Source: Nitrospira sp. | GTDB taxonomy: Bacteria > Nitrospirota > Nitrospiria > Nitrospirales > Nitrospiraceae | Direction: 5' to 3' | Length of the DNA: 64,000 nt | NCBI GenBank assembly: GCA_024998595.1 | Contig: JACOEK010000003.1 | Coordinates: 496,001 to 560,000 of the forward strand | In this document: in pieces, positions 19,491 to 28,203 of the stretch | Numbering within the stretch: the stretch's first letter is position 1 | Layout: each line of letters starts with the position of its first letter | Program-made: the position numbers and the translations under genes | The notes under the pieces: model-generated | Seen by the model: the letters and a program-made list of their open reading frames with translations, nothing else | The model's database searches: none | Told to the model about the DNA's origin: nothing

Positions 19491-20326
19491 CCCCTGACAC
19501 GACCGCCAAAACCGAAGATATCGAACTCAGGCTATTTTTGGAGGCGATGTACTCGCAGTACCACTACGACTTCCGCGGCTATTCCAAAGCCTCGCTCAAA
19601 CGCCGTCTGCTGCTTGCCTGCGAGCGCATGGGCTATCCAACGCTTTCCGCCCTTCAAGGACAACTGCTGCACGATGACTCCATGCTCCCTCAGCTCTTGA
19701 GTTATCTGACCGTGCAGGTGAGCGATATGTTCCGCGATCCAGGGTATTTTCGGGCAATCCGGGAGCAGGTCATCCCCCACCTCAAGACCTATCCCTCATT
19801 AAAAGTGTGGGTGGCGGGATGCAGTTCGGGGGAAGAACTCTACTCCCTCGCAATTCTTTTTCGGGAAGAAGGCCTGGAGGAGAAAACGATGTTTTACGCC
19901 ACCGACATCAACGCCGCGGCGCTCGCCAAGGCAGAAGCAGGAGTGTACGATCTGCAGCGCATCGCCCTGTTCACCAAAAATCATCGGCAGTCAGGCGGAT
20001 CCGGCTCCTTGTCCGAATACTACAATGCGGCGTACGGCGCCGCCCGCTTTGATAAAACGCTCCGGCGGCGCACGGTATTTTCCGACCACAGTCTGGCGTC
20101 GGATTCCGTCTTCGCCGAAGTCCACCTGGTGTCCTGCCGCAACGTGCTGATCTATTTCGATCGCCCGCTGCAGGACCGGGCCGTGGGGCTCTTCAAGGAT
20201 GCGCTCGTGCGAAAGGGGTTTCTTGGGATCGGCGCCAGGGAAAGTCTGCGCTTCAATGCGCACGTCAACTCATTCGGCGATTTCCTTCCCACCGAACGCA
20301 TTTATCAGAAACGGAGCGACGCATGA
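19487..20326 (+). CDS. cheR: CheR-type protein-glutamate methyltransferase
   Basis: 279 aa. The N-terminal helical CheR domain ([17 protein letters not shown]) is followed by the SAM-binding domain with [18 protein letters not shown] and the later NVLIYFD motif. CheR methylates glutamates on chemoreceptors using S-adenosylmethionine. No receptor gene lies in this window, so the target may be a sensor kinase of this operon. The ATGA overlap with the kinase stop places the start at 19487. Immediately followed, again by ATGA, by the matching CheB esterase. Confidence 0.93.
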   Translation: MTPDTTAKTEDIELRLFLEAMYSQYHYDFRGYSKASLKRRLLLACERMGYPTLSALQGQLLHDDSMLPQLLSYLTVQVSDMFRDPGYFRAIREQVIPHLKTYPSLKVWVAGCSSGEELYSLAILFREEGLEEKTMFYATDINAAALAKAEAGVYDLQRIALFTKNHRQSGGSGSLSEYYNAAYGAARFDKTLRRRTVFSDHSLASDSVFAEVHLVSCRNVLIYFDRPLQDRAVGLFKDALVRKGFLGIGARESLRFNAHVNSFGDFLPTERIYQKRSDA

Positions 20327-20925
20327 GCGTCATGCGGCACGACACCCCAGTCATCGATTATGAAGCGATCGTCATCGGCGCATCGGCCGGGGCGATTGCC
20401 TCTCTCACACAACTGCTTCCGCCGCTGGCACCGGATTATCCGTTGCCGATTCTGGTGACGGTGCACGTGCCACCCGATTATCCCAATAGTATCCCCGCCT
20501 TGTTGCAGAGCAAATGCCGGGTGACGGTCAAAGAGGCGGAGGATAAGGAGCCCATTCACCCCGGCACCGTCTATTTCGCCCCGCCCGATTACCATTTATT
20601 AGTGGAGAAGGACCGGTCCTTGTCCTTGTCGAACGAGGAGCCGGTGAGCTTCGCGCGCCCCTCGATCGATGTCCTCTTCGAATCGGCGGCCGATGTCTAC
20701 GGAAAGACCCTGCTGGCGCTCGTGCTCAGCGGCGCCAATCATGACGGCGCGCAAGGGTCCTGCTCGGTGATCGATGCCGGCGGCACCGTGCTCGTGCAGG
20801 AGCCCGATTCAGCGGCGGCGCGCTTGATGCCGGAATCGACCCTCGCCGCCTGCCCGGAGGCGATCGCCATGAGCCTGCCCGCCATCAATAAGGTGCTGGC
20901 CGGGCGCGGACCGGGAGAGTCATGA
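20323..20925 (+). CDS. cheB: CheB-type methylesterase domain protein without receiver
   Basis: 200 aa, only the C-terminal esterase half of CheB. The catalytic triad positions are visible: Ser in IGASAGAI, His in VTVHVPPD, Asp in SGANHDGA. CheB removes methyl groups added by CheR. The usual N-terminal receiver that regulates the enzyme is absent, so control would come from a partner, perhaps the receiver at the N-terminus of the next gene. Both ends overlap neighbours by four bases, so the five genes are one translationally coupled unit. Confidence 0.92.
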   Translation: MSVMRHDTPVIDYEAIVIGASAGAIASLTQLLPPLAPDYPLPILVTVHVPPDYPNSIPALLQSKCRVTVKEAEDKEPIHPGTVYFAPPDYHLLVEKDRSLSLSNEEPVSFARPSIDVLFESAADVYGKTLLALVLSGANHDGAQGSCSVIDAGGTVLVQEPDSAAARLMPESTLAACPEAIAMSLPAINKVLAGRGPGES

Positions 20926-23018
20926 TGGCAGCCACTCACTCAAAACTGCTTCTCGTCGACGATCACGAAGCCAATCTGGTGGCGCTCAGCACGCTGCTGT
21001 CCGAAGACGGAGTGGAAGTCCTACAGGCAGGCTCGGGACGGGAAGCGTTAGAATTGCTCCTGGATCACGATGTCGCCCTCGCGATCATCGATGTGCACAT
21101 GCCGATCATGGATGGATTCGAGCTGGCCGAATTGATGCGCGGCTCACGACGCACCCAACACGTGCCGATCATTTTCCTCACCGGTGAATCGCAAGATAAC
21201 CTGCACCGGTTTCGCGGGTACCAGGCGGGCGCAGTCGATTTCTTGTACAAACCGGTCGAACCTCATGTATTGCGCAGTAAGGCCGCCATCTTTTTAGACC
21301 TCTACCGGCAGCGGGAAGAGCTGGCTCGTCAGCGGGACCGGTTCCTGACCCTCGCCGAGGAAAAAGCCCGTCTCTTGCGCGAACGGGACGAAGCGGACCA
21401 GCGGCTGCGTGACAGTGAATCCCGGTTTCGCCTGCTGGCGGACAGCGCCCCCGTCATCATCTGGATGAACGGCCCCGAGGGATTGGAATTTCTCAATCAG
21501 GTCTGCCTGGAATTCCTCGGCGTGACGGAGAAGGAAGAGCTGAACAGGTTCGCGTGGACGGACTATGTCCATCCCGAGGATCAGGCCCATGCGTCTCTTA
21601 CCTATCGGCGTGCCGTCTCCGAGCGCGTGCGATTCGAAGCCTCGTTTCGTTGCCGTCGCAAGGATGGAGTCTACCGCTGGATGCGCACCATCGGCATGCC
21701 CACCCTCTCCCCGGCGGACACGCTGCTGGGCTACATCGGCGCAAGTTTCGACCTGACGGAAAGCAAAGAAGCCGAGGATCGTCTTCAACGCTGGAGCGTG
21801 GACTTGGAGCGAGCCGTCAATCAAAAGACCGAGGAGTTGCGCCGATCGCAGAAACAACTCCGCGCGTTGGCGACCGAACTCAACTTGACCGAGCAGAAGG
21901 AACGAAAACGGTTGGCGACGGAACTGCATGACTACCTGGCGCAACTGCTGGTGGTCGTACGCATGAAATTGCGCCAGGCGATTCCCCTCGTTTCCGGAGA
22001 ACGCACCGCGGAACTCCTGGAGGATGCGGATCAGGCGCTGACTCAGTCTCTCGACTACACTCGATGTCTGGTAGCCGAATTGACACCCCCAATTCTCAAG
22101 GAGTTCGGCCTCCTGGAATCGCTGACCTGGTTGGCTGCGCAAATGGAGCGGCACGGGCTTCCCGTTGCGATGCAGCACCACATTTCCGTCCTGACGCTTC
22201 CTGAAGATCAAGCCGTACTGTTGTTTCAATCCGTGCGCGAACTGCTCTTCAATGTCCTGAAACACGCCAAAGCGAATCACGCGACCGTTGAGGTCATGCT
22301 TACGGAGCATGACTGGTTGGAAGTCGTCGTGTCGGACGACGGCTGCGGCTTCGTCTCGACTCCATCGGACAATCAAGGAGTGGGCGCCTCGCGCTTCGGC
22401 CTCTTCAGCATCAGTGAACGTATGGCGGCAATGGGTGGACACCTCGTGATCGAATCTGCGCCGGGTCAGGGAACCAAGGCCACCATCAAGGCGCCCTATC
22501 GGCGCGAGCGAGCCGACTCGCTGGAACAACCTGCCGCGCCAACCACCGCACTGCCCGCGTCTCACTCCAAAAAGCGAGACATGCCCGCGCAGACGACGCA
22601 GCCTGCCGAGTCGGCCGATCTCATCGGCATCCTGCTGGTCGACGATCATGCGATGGTGAGACAAGGGCTCAGGAGTGTGTTGGACGAGTATGCCGATGTC
22701 GCTGTGATCGGGGAAGCGTCGAACGGCAGGGAGGCGGTGGAATCTGTGACACGATTACGGCCTTCCGTTGTGGTCATGGACATCAACATGCCTCACCTCA
22801 ACGGGATCGATGCGACCATCGAAATCAAGGCTCATCATCCGGAAGTCGCCGTCATCGGACTTTCAGTACAGAACACCAGTGAAACCCGCGAGGCCATGCT
22901 TCGCGCCGGCGCCACCACGCTGATCTCCAAAGAGGCGGCAGTCGACGAATTGTATCTGGCGATCCGCCAAGCGCTGGCCGGCGAGAATGCCGGTTCCGTA
23001 TTGCCCGCCGACCGGTGA
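20922..23018 (+). CDS. REC-PAS-HisKA_3-HATPase-REC hybrid kinase
   Basis: 698 aa, soluble. N-terminal receiver (KLLLVDDHEANLVALS, phospho-Asp in AIIDVHMP), PAS domain (about 165-285), HisKA_3 core with His336 in [14 protein letters not shown], HATPase (about 430-530), a Pro/Ala linker, and a C-terminal NarL-type receiver ([18 protein letters not shown], Asp in VVMDINMPHL) with no HTH. It is a close architectural paralogue of 32352-34436, and shares the HDYLAQL core with 11254, 41989 and 44169. Last gene of the operon begun at 11254. Confidence 0.92.
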   Translation: MMAATHSKLLLVDDHEANLVALSTLLSEDGVEVLQAGSGREALELLLDHDVALAIIDVHMPIMDGFELAELMRGSRRTQHVPIIFLTGESQDNLHRFRGYQAGAVDFLYKPVEPHVLRSKAAIFLDLYRQREELARQRDRFLTLAEEKARLLRERDEADQRLRDSESRFRLLADSAPVIIWMNGPEGLEFLNQVCLEFLGVTEKEELNRFAWTDYVHPEDQAHASLTYRRAVSERVRFEASFRCRRKDGVYRWMRTIGMPTLSPADTLLGYIGASFDLTESKEAEDRLQRWSVDLERAVNQKTEELRRSQKQLRALATELNLTEQKERKRLATELHDYLAQLLVVVRMKLRQAIPLVSGERTAELLEDADQALTQSLDYTRCLVAELTPPILKEFGLLESLTWLAAQMERHGLPVAMQHHISVLTLPEDQAVLLFQSVRELLFNVLKHAKANHATVEVMLTEHDWLEVVVSDDGCGFVSTPSDNQGVGASRFGLFSISERMAAMGGHLVIESAPGQGTKATIKAPYRRERADSLEQPAAPTTALPASHSKKRDMPAQTTQPAESADLIGILLVDDHAMVRQGLRSVLDEYADVAVIGEASNGREAVESVTRLRPSVVVMDINMPHLNGIDATIEIKAHHPEVAVIGLSVQNTSETREAMLRAGATTLISKEAAVDELYLAIRQALAGENAGSVLPADR

Positions 23019-23417
23019 CCACGGTGCCGGGCGGTCTCTCGCCTCATCTAGGTATCCACTCGATAGAGCACGTATGCGTAGGGATCCCCAGCAAGCTCCG
23101 GCTTGCGAATCAGGGCAGGACACTTTCAAAATGCTCGGTGTTTCAAATAGTTTTCCCGTTTCAGCTGTAGAAACAAGCACATGGGGTACTTTCTAGGAAA
23201 TTGTTAGATTCGAGGAGAATGGTTGAATTCTGACAAGTTTTAGTACCAAAGTAGCACAAGAATGTGGGGGTGAACCCTTCCCTGAGACAGTTTGGCATTA
23301 ATACACTTTCGGTTGATCGCCGTCTTTCCTCTGCGCGACCTCTCCCGGTTTTGATTCCTGTATGGATTAAAAAAACTGCAGTCTAGATGTTCCTTGCTCA
23401 CAAGCTGTTCTCATTGG
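23019..23417. other. intergenic region, nothing recognised
   Basis: 399 nt between convergent genes. It is noticeably AT-richer than the operon before it. No open frame, RNA gene or strong terminator hairpin was recognised. Confidence 0.5.
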
Positions 23418-24764
23418 TCAGATCTTAGCATCTATTTTTACTGGGATTCGTTGAAGGATGATCCATCCACTCGATCCCGCGCCCCCCGAGGCGAGTAGGA
23501 TGCCTGCTTTCGCGGAGAGCGACAGTGCTTCATCTGAGAACGCAAGCCCAGTGATAAAGAGCGACATGGTGAATCCAATACCGGCGAGAAATCCTACCCC
23601 GATCATATGAGACCATGTCACACCCTCTGGCATCCTCGCGATGCCTAAGGTGATAGCAATCCAGGAACCGAGAAGAACACCGGCCGGTTTACCGAGGAGT
23701 AAACCGGCCATGACGCCGAGGGCTATTGGATCCGCGATGCTTGAAAAGGAATCCGCCCCGAACGGGATTCCGGCATTCGCAAGGGCGAACATTGGCATGA
23801 TCACGACCGTAACCCAGGGATGCAATGCGTGCTCCAGACGTTGCAAAGGAGTGTCCACGCCCTTTACAGCTGCGTCCAATCGTCGCGTCACATCTTCTCG
23901 CTCCTGATTCGCCAGTTCTGGCTTATCCTCCGAAGTCACTGCTTCGAAGCGTCGAAGCAGGCGCTGGCCTCGGGTGATGAATTCTCGACGGCCGAGACCC
24001 GTCCGAGCTGGAATCGTCATCGCCGCCAAGACTCCCGCTATCGTCGCATGTACGCCTGATACGAGAAATGCTAGCCACAGGCCTCCGATCCCAAACACAC
24101 AGTACACAAGCAGGTGGCGGACACCGAAGACATTTGTGAGGATTAACAATAATAAAAAAGCGGCTCCGATTCCCAGGTTCAGCCAGGAAATTGTCGAGGT
24201 ATAGAATAAGGCGATAACCAGCACCGCCAAAAGGTCGTCGCCTATGGCCAAGGCAGCAAGAAATATTTTCAGCGAATAGGGAATACGTTTACCGAGCAAC
24301 GACAAGATTCCCAAGGCGAAGGCGATATCGGTTGCCATCGGGATTGCCCACCCTCGCTGGCCTTGTCCGTTAATATTGAACGCCGTAAATAGCAGGGCGG
24401 GTACGATGGTGCCGCCTATGGCTGCCGCCAGAGGGAAGGCCGCTTGGCGAAGAGATCGCAATTCACCCACCAGAATTTCGCGTTTCATTTCTAGACCAAT
24501 CACGAAAAAGAACATGGCCATCAATCCATCGTTGATCCAGTCCAGAAACGATTCCGTCAATGTATGAGAGCCCACTGCGACACTGATTGGCGTCCTCCAC
24601 AGGGCGGTATAGGACTCGGCCCAAGGAGAGTTTGCCCAGAACAGAGCGATGAAAGTGGCGGCTAATAGCAGGATGCCTCCGGCGGACTCTCGGTGGGTAA
24701 ATTCCTGGAACGGCTCGATGATTGGTTTGAAAGGTGAACGATGTTCGCGAATGCGAGATTCCAT
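23418..24764 (-). CDS. nhaA: Na+/H+ antiporter NhaA
   Basis: 448 aa, about 12 membrane helices. Family signatures include LFWANSPWAESY at helix 1, 'WINDGLMAMFFFVIGLEMKRE', 'ATDIAFALGILSLLG', and AIGDDLLAVLVIALFYT holding the paired Asp that bind Na+. It exchanges protons for sodium at the inner membrane for pH and salt homeostasis. A charged loop of about 60 residues (RRFEAVTSEDKPELANQERE) in the middle is longer than in E. coli NhaA but typical of longer NhaA homologues. GGAAG lies eight bases before the ATG. No CTAGGGG element precedes it. The base composition is less GC-rich than the neighbours. Confidence 0.95.
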   Translation of the reverse strand: MESRIREHRSPFKPIIEPFQEFTHRESAGGILLLAATFIALFWANSPWAESYTALWRTPISVAVGSHTLTESFLDWINDGLMAMFFFVIGLEMKREILVGELRSLRQAAFPLAAAIGGTIVPALLFTAFNINGQGQRGWAIPMATDIAFALGILSLLGKRIPYSLKIFLAALAIGDDLLAVLVIALFYTSTISWLNLGIGAAFLLLLILTNVFGVRHLLVYCVFGIGGLWLAFLVSGVHATIAGVLAAMTIPARTGLGRREFITRGQRLLRRFEAVTSEDKPELANQEREDVTRRLDAAVKGVDTPLQRLEHALHPWVTVVIMPMFALANAGIPFGADSFSSIADPIALGVMAGLLLGKPAGVLLGSWIAITLGIARMPEGVTWSHMIGVGFLAGIGFTMSLFITGLAFSDEALSLSAKAGILLASGGAGSSGWIILQRIPVKIDAKI

Positions 24765-25566
24765 AAAGGTTACTTCCGTGTAAGCCGGACATGGCCGCTG
24801 TTGTTATACTCCTGCAGGGCGTTTCATGAATAGAAGAGTTGGGCTAGGAAATTGCAGAACGTTGAGTAATCTTTGTTCAGCGGGATGGTGATTCACAGGC
24901 CACTGTGGTGCGCCGGATCGGCTTAGGAATCCCTGCTCTTACTGCGATTTATGGGCTCGCCATGCGGGGCGCGACTAGGCATGGACAAATACGACATCAA
25001 AACCAAGAGCTTTACGAAGGGAAGAAATGCTACCAGTAGAAGGGTGTCGTGCAAAAAATTTTCCGTCCCTCAAGTTGCACGCTTCAATTACTGCGCTGGA
25101 ATAATTTTCTTTGACAAGCCTACCGGTTCAACGTACCTTAGCTCCACCGTCTGTCCTGGGCGGTACTCGTTCATGAGGTGAGGTACATTCTGCCTCTCCA
25201 TTGAATGGGCCCGTTTTCTCCATATCCAGTTCTCTGGTTACTGTGCTCAGTCCGGCAACTGAGGAGCAGACCCTGCGGAATCATTGTGTGTGGAGAGCCT
25301 AAATAGGGCGGGCCTGAGTGAGGAGAACCTACTCATTTGGGAGACCCGCCCCGGGCATCCATGCAGAGGCAATTCCTACCCACGCTTCTACACTACTTAA
25401 ACTCGAAGTGGCTCCGCATACTCAGCCGTGACGCTCCCCGTGGGCATGCTAACGACGGTCTCCTTCTCGTCTTCATCTTCGGCCCCTGCTGGCCTACATT
25501 GAGTTCGTCTGGATGTCGTTGGCCGAGTACAATCGGAAGGAGCAAGCGGCCACGTTAAACATCTCT
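24765..25566. other. long intergenic region with a hairpin and a possible decayed frame
   Basis: 802 nt without a supportable gene. A long-range inverted repeat, GGGCGGG (25306-25312) with CCCGCCC (25345-25351), encloses a smaller GAGT/ACTC pair. From 25370 to 25608 one forward frame is mostly open but broken by a shift; it reads 'LLHYLNSKWLRILS' and then, in another frame, 'LLAYIEFVWMSLAEYNRKEQ'. This looks like a relic of a coding sequence, possibly a mobile element, but I cannot name it. Confidence 0.35.
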
Positions 25567-26403
25567 TCAATCAATATTTCTCACGCAAGGGGATTCTGAT
25601 CGAATTGTCTGTTCTTCCAATAGCCCGTTCGCTGCACCAAGCAAGGCGGAGGCTCGCTCCAAGGGTGACTCTAGCCCATCGATCCATACGCGGGTTTCAT
25701 CTTTTCTTCCGACTCGAGTCTGCGCTGCCGCAATTTCTCTGTAGACTTTTGCTCTGGACAATCGACTTTCAATCAGACGCGCCGTCGTAAGAGCCCCCAA
25801 GATATCTCCCCCCTTCATTTGAATTAACGTTATTCCTTGAAGGGCTAGATCTCTCCGAAAATGAGATCGAATTTGTTGGGCCATCTTAATAGAAGAAATC
25901 ACGTTTCCAGATTGTGCTTTCGAAATGGCTATATGCATGAGAGCCCCGCTTCGGCTTTCTTCGACTGAGATGAGGTTGGCTGTTTGAAGGGCGCCCGTGT
26001 TATCTCCCAGAGCGAGTTGAGCCACCGCAATTGATTCCATTGCGGCTGCTCGAGCTGTTTCATCGACAATCTTGCCCGCTGTCCGAAAGGCGGTGCTAAT
26101 CCGGTTTGATTTGACCTGGGCTTCTACAATTTCCATCAAGGTCAGATCCCTATCATCTTGTTCGATAATTTCCGAAGCAATCCTGAGTGCGCTCTGTGAG
26201 TTATTGGCATTTTCCTCGGCGACCGCAATAGCCTGGAGCGTAGTTTTTCGCAAATAGTCATTTCCTATCACATTCGCTTCTTGCTGAGCTTGTGCGAGAA
26301 GACGCTCAGCAGCATCTTGGTCCGTCGAGAACACTGTGTTCGGATTTGCAGCAAGGAGAGTGATCTGAAGAAGTAGCAGGGCATTAGTTTTGGCGAATTG
26401 CAT
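25567..26403 (-). CDS. exported helical-repeat protein of unknown function
   Basis: About 278 aa. A signal peptide (MQFAKTNALLLLQITLLAA) is followed by six or so 30-35-residue helical repeats with the pattern 'A...A..I.....R..AL..IA.AQ...GD..GAL.TA..I' (for example ALQTANLISVEESRSGALMH), like Sel1/TPR-type alpha-solenoids. Such domains bind proteins; no catalytic motif is seen. The start at 26403 fits GAGG six bases upstream; ATGs at 26409 and 26454 are in frame. Not preceded by the shared palindrome. The partner is unknown. Confidence 0.7.
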   Translation of the reverse strand: MQFAKTNALLLLQITLLAANPNTVFSTDQDAAERLLAQAQQEANVIGNDYLRKTTLQAIAVAEENANNSQSALRIASEIIEQDDRDLTLMEIVEAQVKSNRISTAFRTAGKIVDETARAAAMESIAVAQLALGDNTGALQTANLISVEESRSGALMHIAISKAQSGNVISSIKMAQQIRSHFRRDLALQGITLIQMKGGDILGALTTARLIESRLSRAKVYREIAAAQTRVGRKDETRVWIDGLESPLERASALLGAANGLLEEQTIRSESPCVRNID

Positions 26404-26808
26404 TGGCATCCTCGCTTTCACTGAACGTTCTGCTCGCCTAGGGGGTTGGCGCACAATTGATCAGTTTTGCATTCAGACATCCTATCATGGATGTATGAGC
26501 TGACTTGCTGCAGTCATTTCAGAGCATCGATTCAACCAGTGCCTACAAGTTATCTGCCTGGCACCCGTACATATGTAAAGGCGACAGCAAGATTCTTGCC
26601 GAGCGGGGACCTGCAATTTAAGATCACATCCCTACAAGAATAAACAGACTTAGATGAGCGTGTTCGATCTAGTTTTGACTCTTCGGTCATCCACGGGTGT
26701 GGATGCTTTTTCTGGAATGTGCCAGTGATGCACGGTAGCTACCTACCCGAGCTCATGACTTGCAGGCGGGCTCGCGAAGATAGAAAATGGGCACCACAGG
26801 TGAATTAG
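26404..26808. other. intergenic region, nothing recognised
   Basis: 405 nt between two reverse-strand genes. It contains CCTAGGGGGTTGG near 26437, which lacks the second half-site of the shared promoter element. No open frame or hairpin of note. Confidence 0.5.
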
Positions 26809-26958
26809 TTAGTGGCCGGCCTTGCACCCAGGATGTTCGCAAGGGCAGGATCCTGATCCTGCTTTAGCCGTAGCGGCCGTAGCGCATTTGTCGCTACAGT
26901 AACTCTTTCCCTGTACCTGGCATGAGCATGCAGGATGAGCACATTTCTTCGTATCCAT
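26809..26958 (-). CDS. bacterial metallothionein (49 aa)
   Basis: Small reverse-strand gene encoding 49 aa: MDTKKCAHPACSCQV, then YCSDKCA, and near the end CPCEHPGC. The Cys/His pattern C-x-H-x2-C-x-C, YCSxxCA, C-x-C-x-HPGC is that of the SmtA/BmtA family, which binds Zn, Cd or Cu in thiolate clusters with His. It is cytosolic and buffers metal. A strong AGGAGG lies upstream of the ATG. The promoter at 27002-27046 carries the shared palindrome. A second, longer member of the family is at 47929-48117. Confidence 0.9.
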   Translation of the reverse strand: MDTKKCAHPACSCQVQGKSYCSDKCATAATAKAGSGSCPCEHPGCKAGH

Positions 26959-27001
26959 GACGGACCTCCTCACCTGACGCAGCGAGTTCGCACATTGGGT
27001 G

Positions 27002-27046
27002 CTTGTACAGGAGGCTTTCGCCTAAGGGTACTGGGGAAATCCCCAG
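27002..27046 (-). promoter_or_regulatory. CTAGGGG-type promoter P7 (metallothionein)
   Basis: On the reverse strand CTGGGGATTTCCCCAG (27046 to 27031), exactly 23 nt, then TACAAG (27007-27002). Transcription near 26995 gives a leader of about 37 nt. Both half-sites are CTGGGG rather than CTAGGG. Confidence 0.55.
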
Positions 27047-27133
27047 CGAACTATTGTGGCCAAGAATGCGGGTGGCCATATTCGATTCCTAGCCGGTTTG
27101 AGTTTAAATCAAGATTGCAGGTATTGGGAGATT

Positions 27134-28051
27134 ATGGATAGATTCAGCCGACGAGAAATGCCTTCCTCTCAGCAGTATCCTGAAGCAGCCACCCTTTGGC
27201 TATGTTGCGCGCCGGGGAAGTGGGTGTTGCTCCTGGGTATCTTGTCCTGGCTTCTCATCGTGGAAGGGCATGGGGAGGCTGGCATGACATCTTTTACGTC
27301 TGAAGAGTATGCATTCGCCGGTACGGGGCAGATGGAGGCCGGCTGGCAGACCGTGCGACTGATCAATCGCGGTCGTGATGTACATCAGATGCAGTTTCTG
27401 GGATTGCCTCCTGGCAAAACGGTCGAGGATGTGAACCAGGCATTGGCAAGAAGACCCGGATACTTACCACAGTGGCTAAAGCGCTTTGGAGGTGTGAATA
27501 GTGTCGCTTCAGGAAATGAGGCATCAGTCGTAATCTATCTTGATCCTGGAGAGTACGTGTTGCTTTGTGGAATTCCTGACGCCACTGGGCGCCCCCATGC
27601 CGCCCACGGAATGGTGCGCCCCCTCCACGTAAGTGAGCTAGGGTCACGCGTCAGCGCAGCGCCAGAATCAGACCGGACCGTGCGTTTGAGAGACTTCTCT
27701 TTCTCATGGGAAGAGCCAGTCCAGGTAGGCGACCTCATAGTCCAGGTGTCGAATGAGGGAACCCAGGCTCATGAGTTGATCGTCATTCGTCTCGCTGAAG
27801 GCGCATCCACGCAAGATTTCCTCACTAGTTATCGACCGGGAAGTGCACAGAATCCTGCTGGTGCTGAGATTGGCGGCATGACCGGTATCGATCCTGGCCG
27901 TAAGACCTATGTCCATATCGACATGCAACCGGGACGATATGGATTGATCTGCTTTCTTGCGGACCCCGTTACTCGTACCCCTCATTTTGCCTATGGCATG
28001 TGGATGGATCTGAAGGTGCAGCTGCGTCCAGGATTGCCGGATGGTCCGTGA
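27134..28051 (+). CDS. exported protein with two cupredoxin-like domains
   Basis: About 305 aa. A hydrophobic segment (VLLLGILSWLLIVEG) serves as signal or anchor. Two beta-sandwich domains follow, each with the same candidate copper ligands in cupredoxin order. Domain 1 has His in VHQMQF, then Cys in VLLCGIPD, His and Met in AAHGMV. Domain 2 has His in AHELIVI, Cys in GLICFLAD, then PHFAYGM. It may be a periplasmic electron carrier or copper protein; copper loading is inferred. GGGAG before the ATG at 27134 supports this start; the frame is open upstream to 27056. No CTAGGGG element is oriented towards it. Confidence 0.78.
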   Translation: MDRFSRREMPSSQQYPEAATLWLCCAPGKWVLLLGILSWLLIVEGHGEAGMTSFTSEEYAFAGTGQMEAGWQTVRLINRGRDVHQMQFLGLPPGKTVEDVNQALARRPGYLPQWLKRFGGVNSVASGNEASVVIYLDPGEYVLLCGIPDATGRPHAAHGMVRPLHVSELGSRVSAAPESDRTVRLRDFSFSWEEPVQVGDLIVQVSNEGTQAHELIVIRLAEGASTQDFLTSYRPGSAQNPAGAEIGGMTGIDPGRKTYVHIDMQPGRYGLICFLADPVTRTPHFAYGMWMDLKVQLRPGLPDGP

Positions 28052-28203
28052 TCTACGCGGAACCGATGGGGCCTGGCAAACGGGCATCCGAGAACCAAGG
28101 GCTCTCCAATCGCCATTCAGTAAGGTACTTTCCTAACGGTAATCGGGGGAAGCGGCAGAATGGCCGACGCATTGGGGAAATTCTGCGGGGACCACTCGTG
28201 CAA

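Noticed and set aside
24951-25181. 76-codon forward frame MGSPCGARLG
   Set aside because: Composition is not protein-like and there is no SD or promoter.
26435-26452. CCTAGGGGGTTGGCG near 26437
   Set aside because: Only one half-site of the palindrome is present, and it lies in the leader of the helical-repeat gene.
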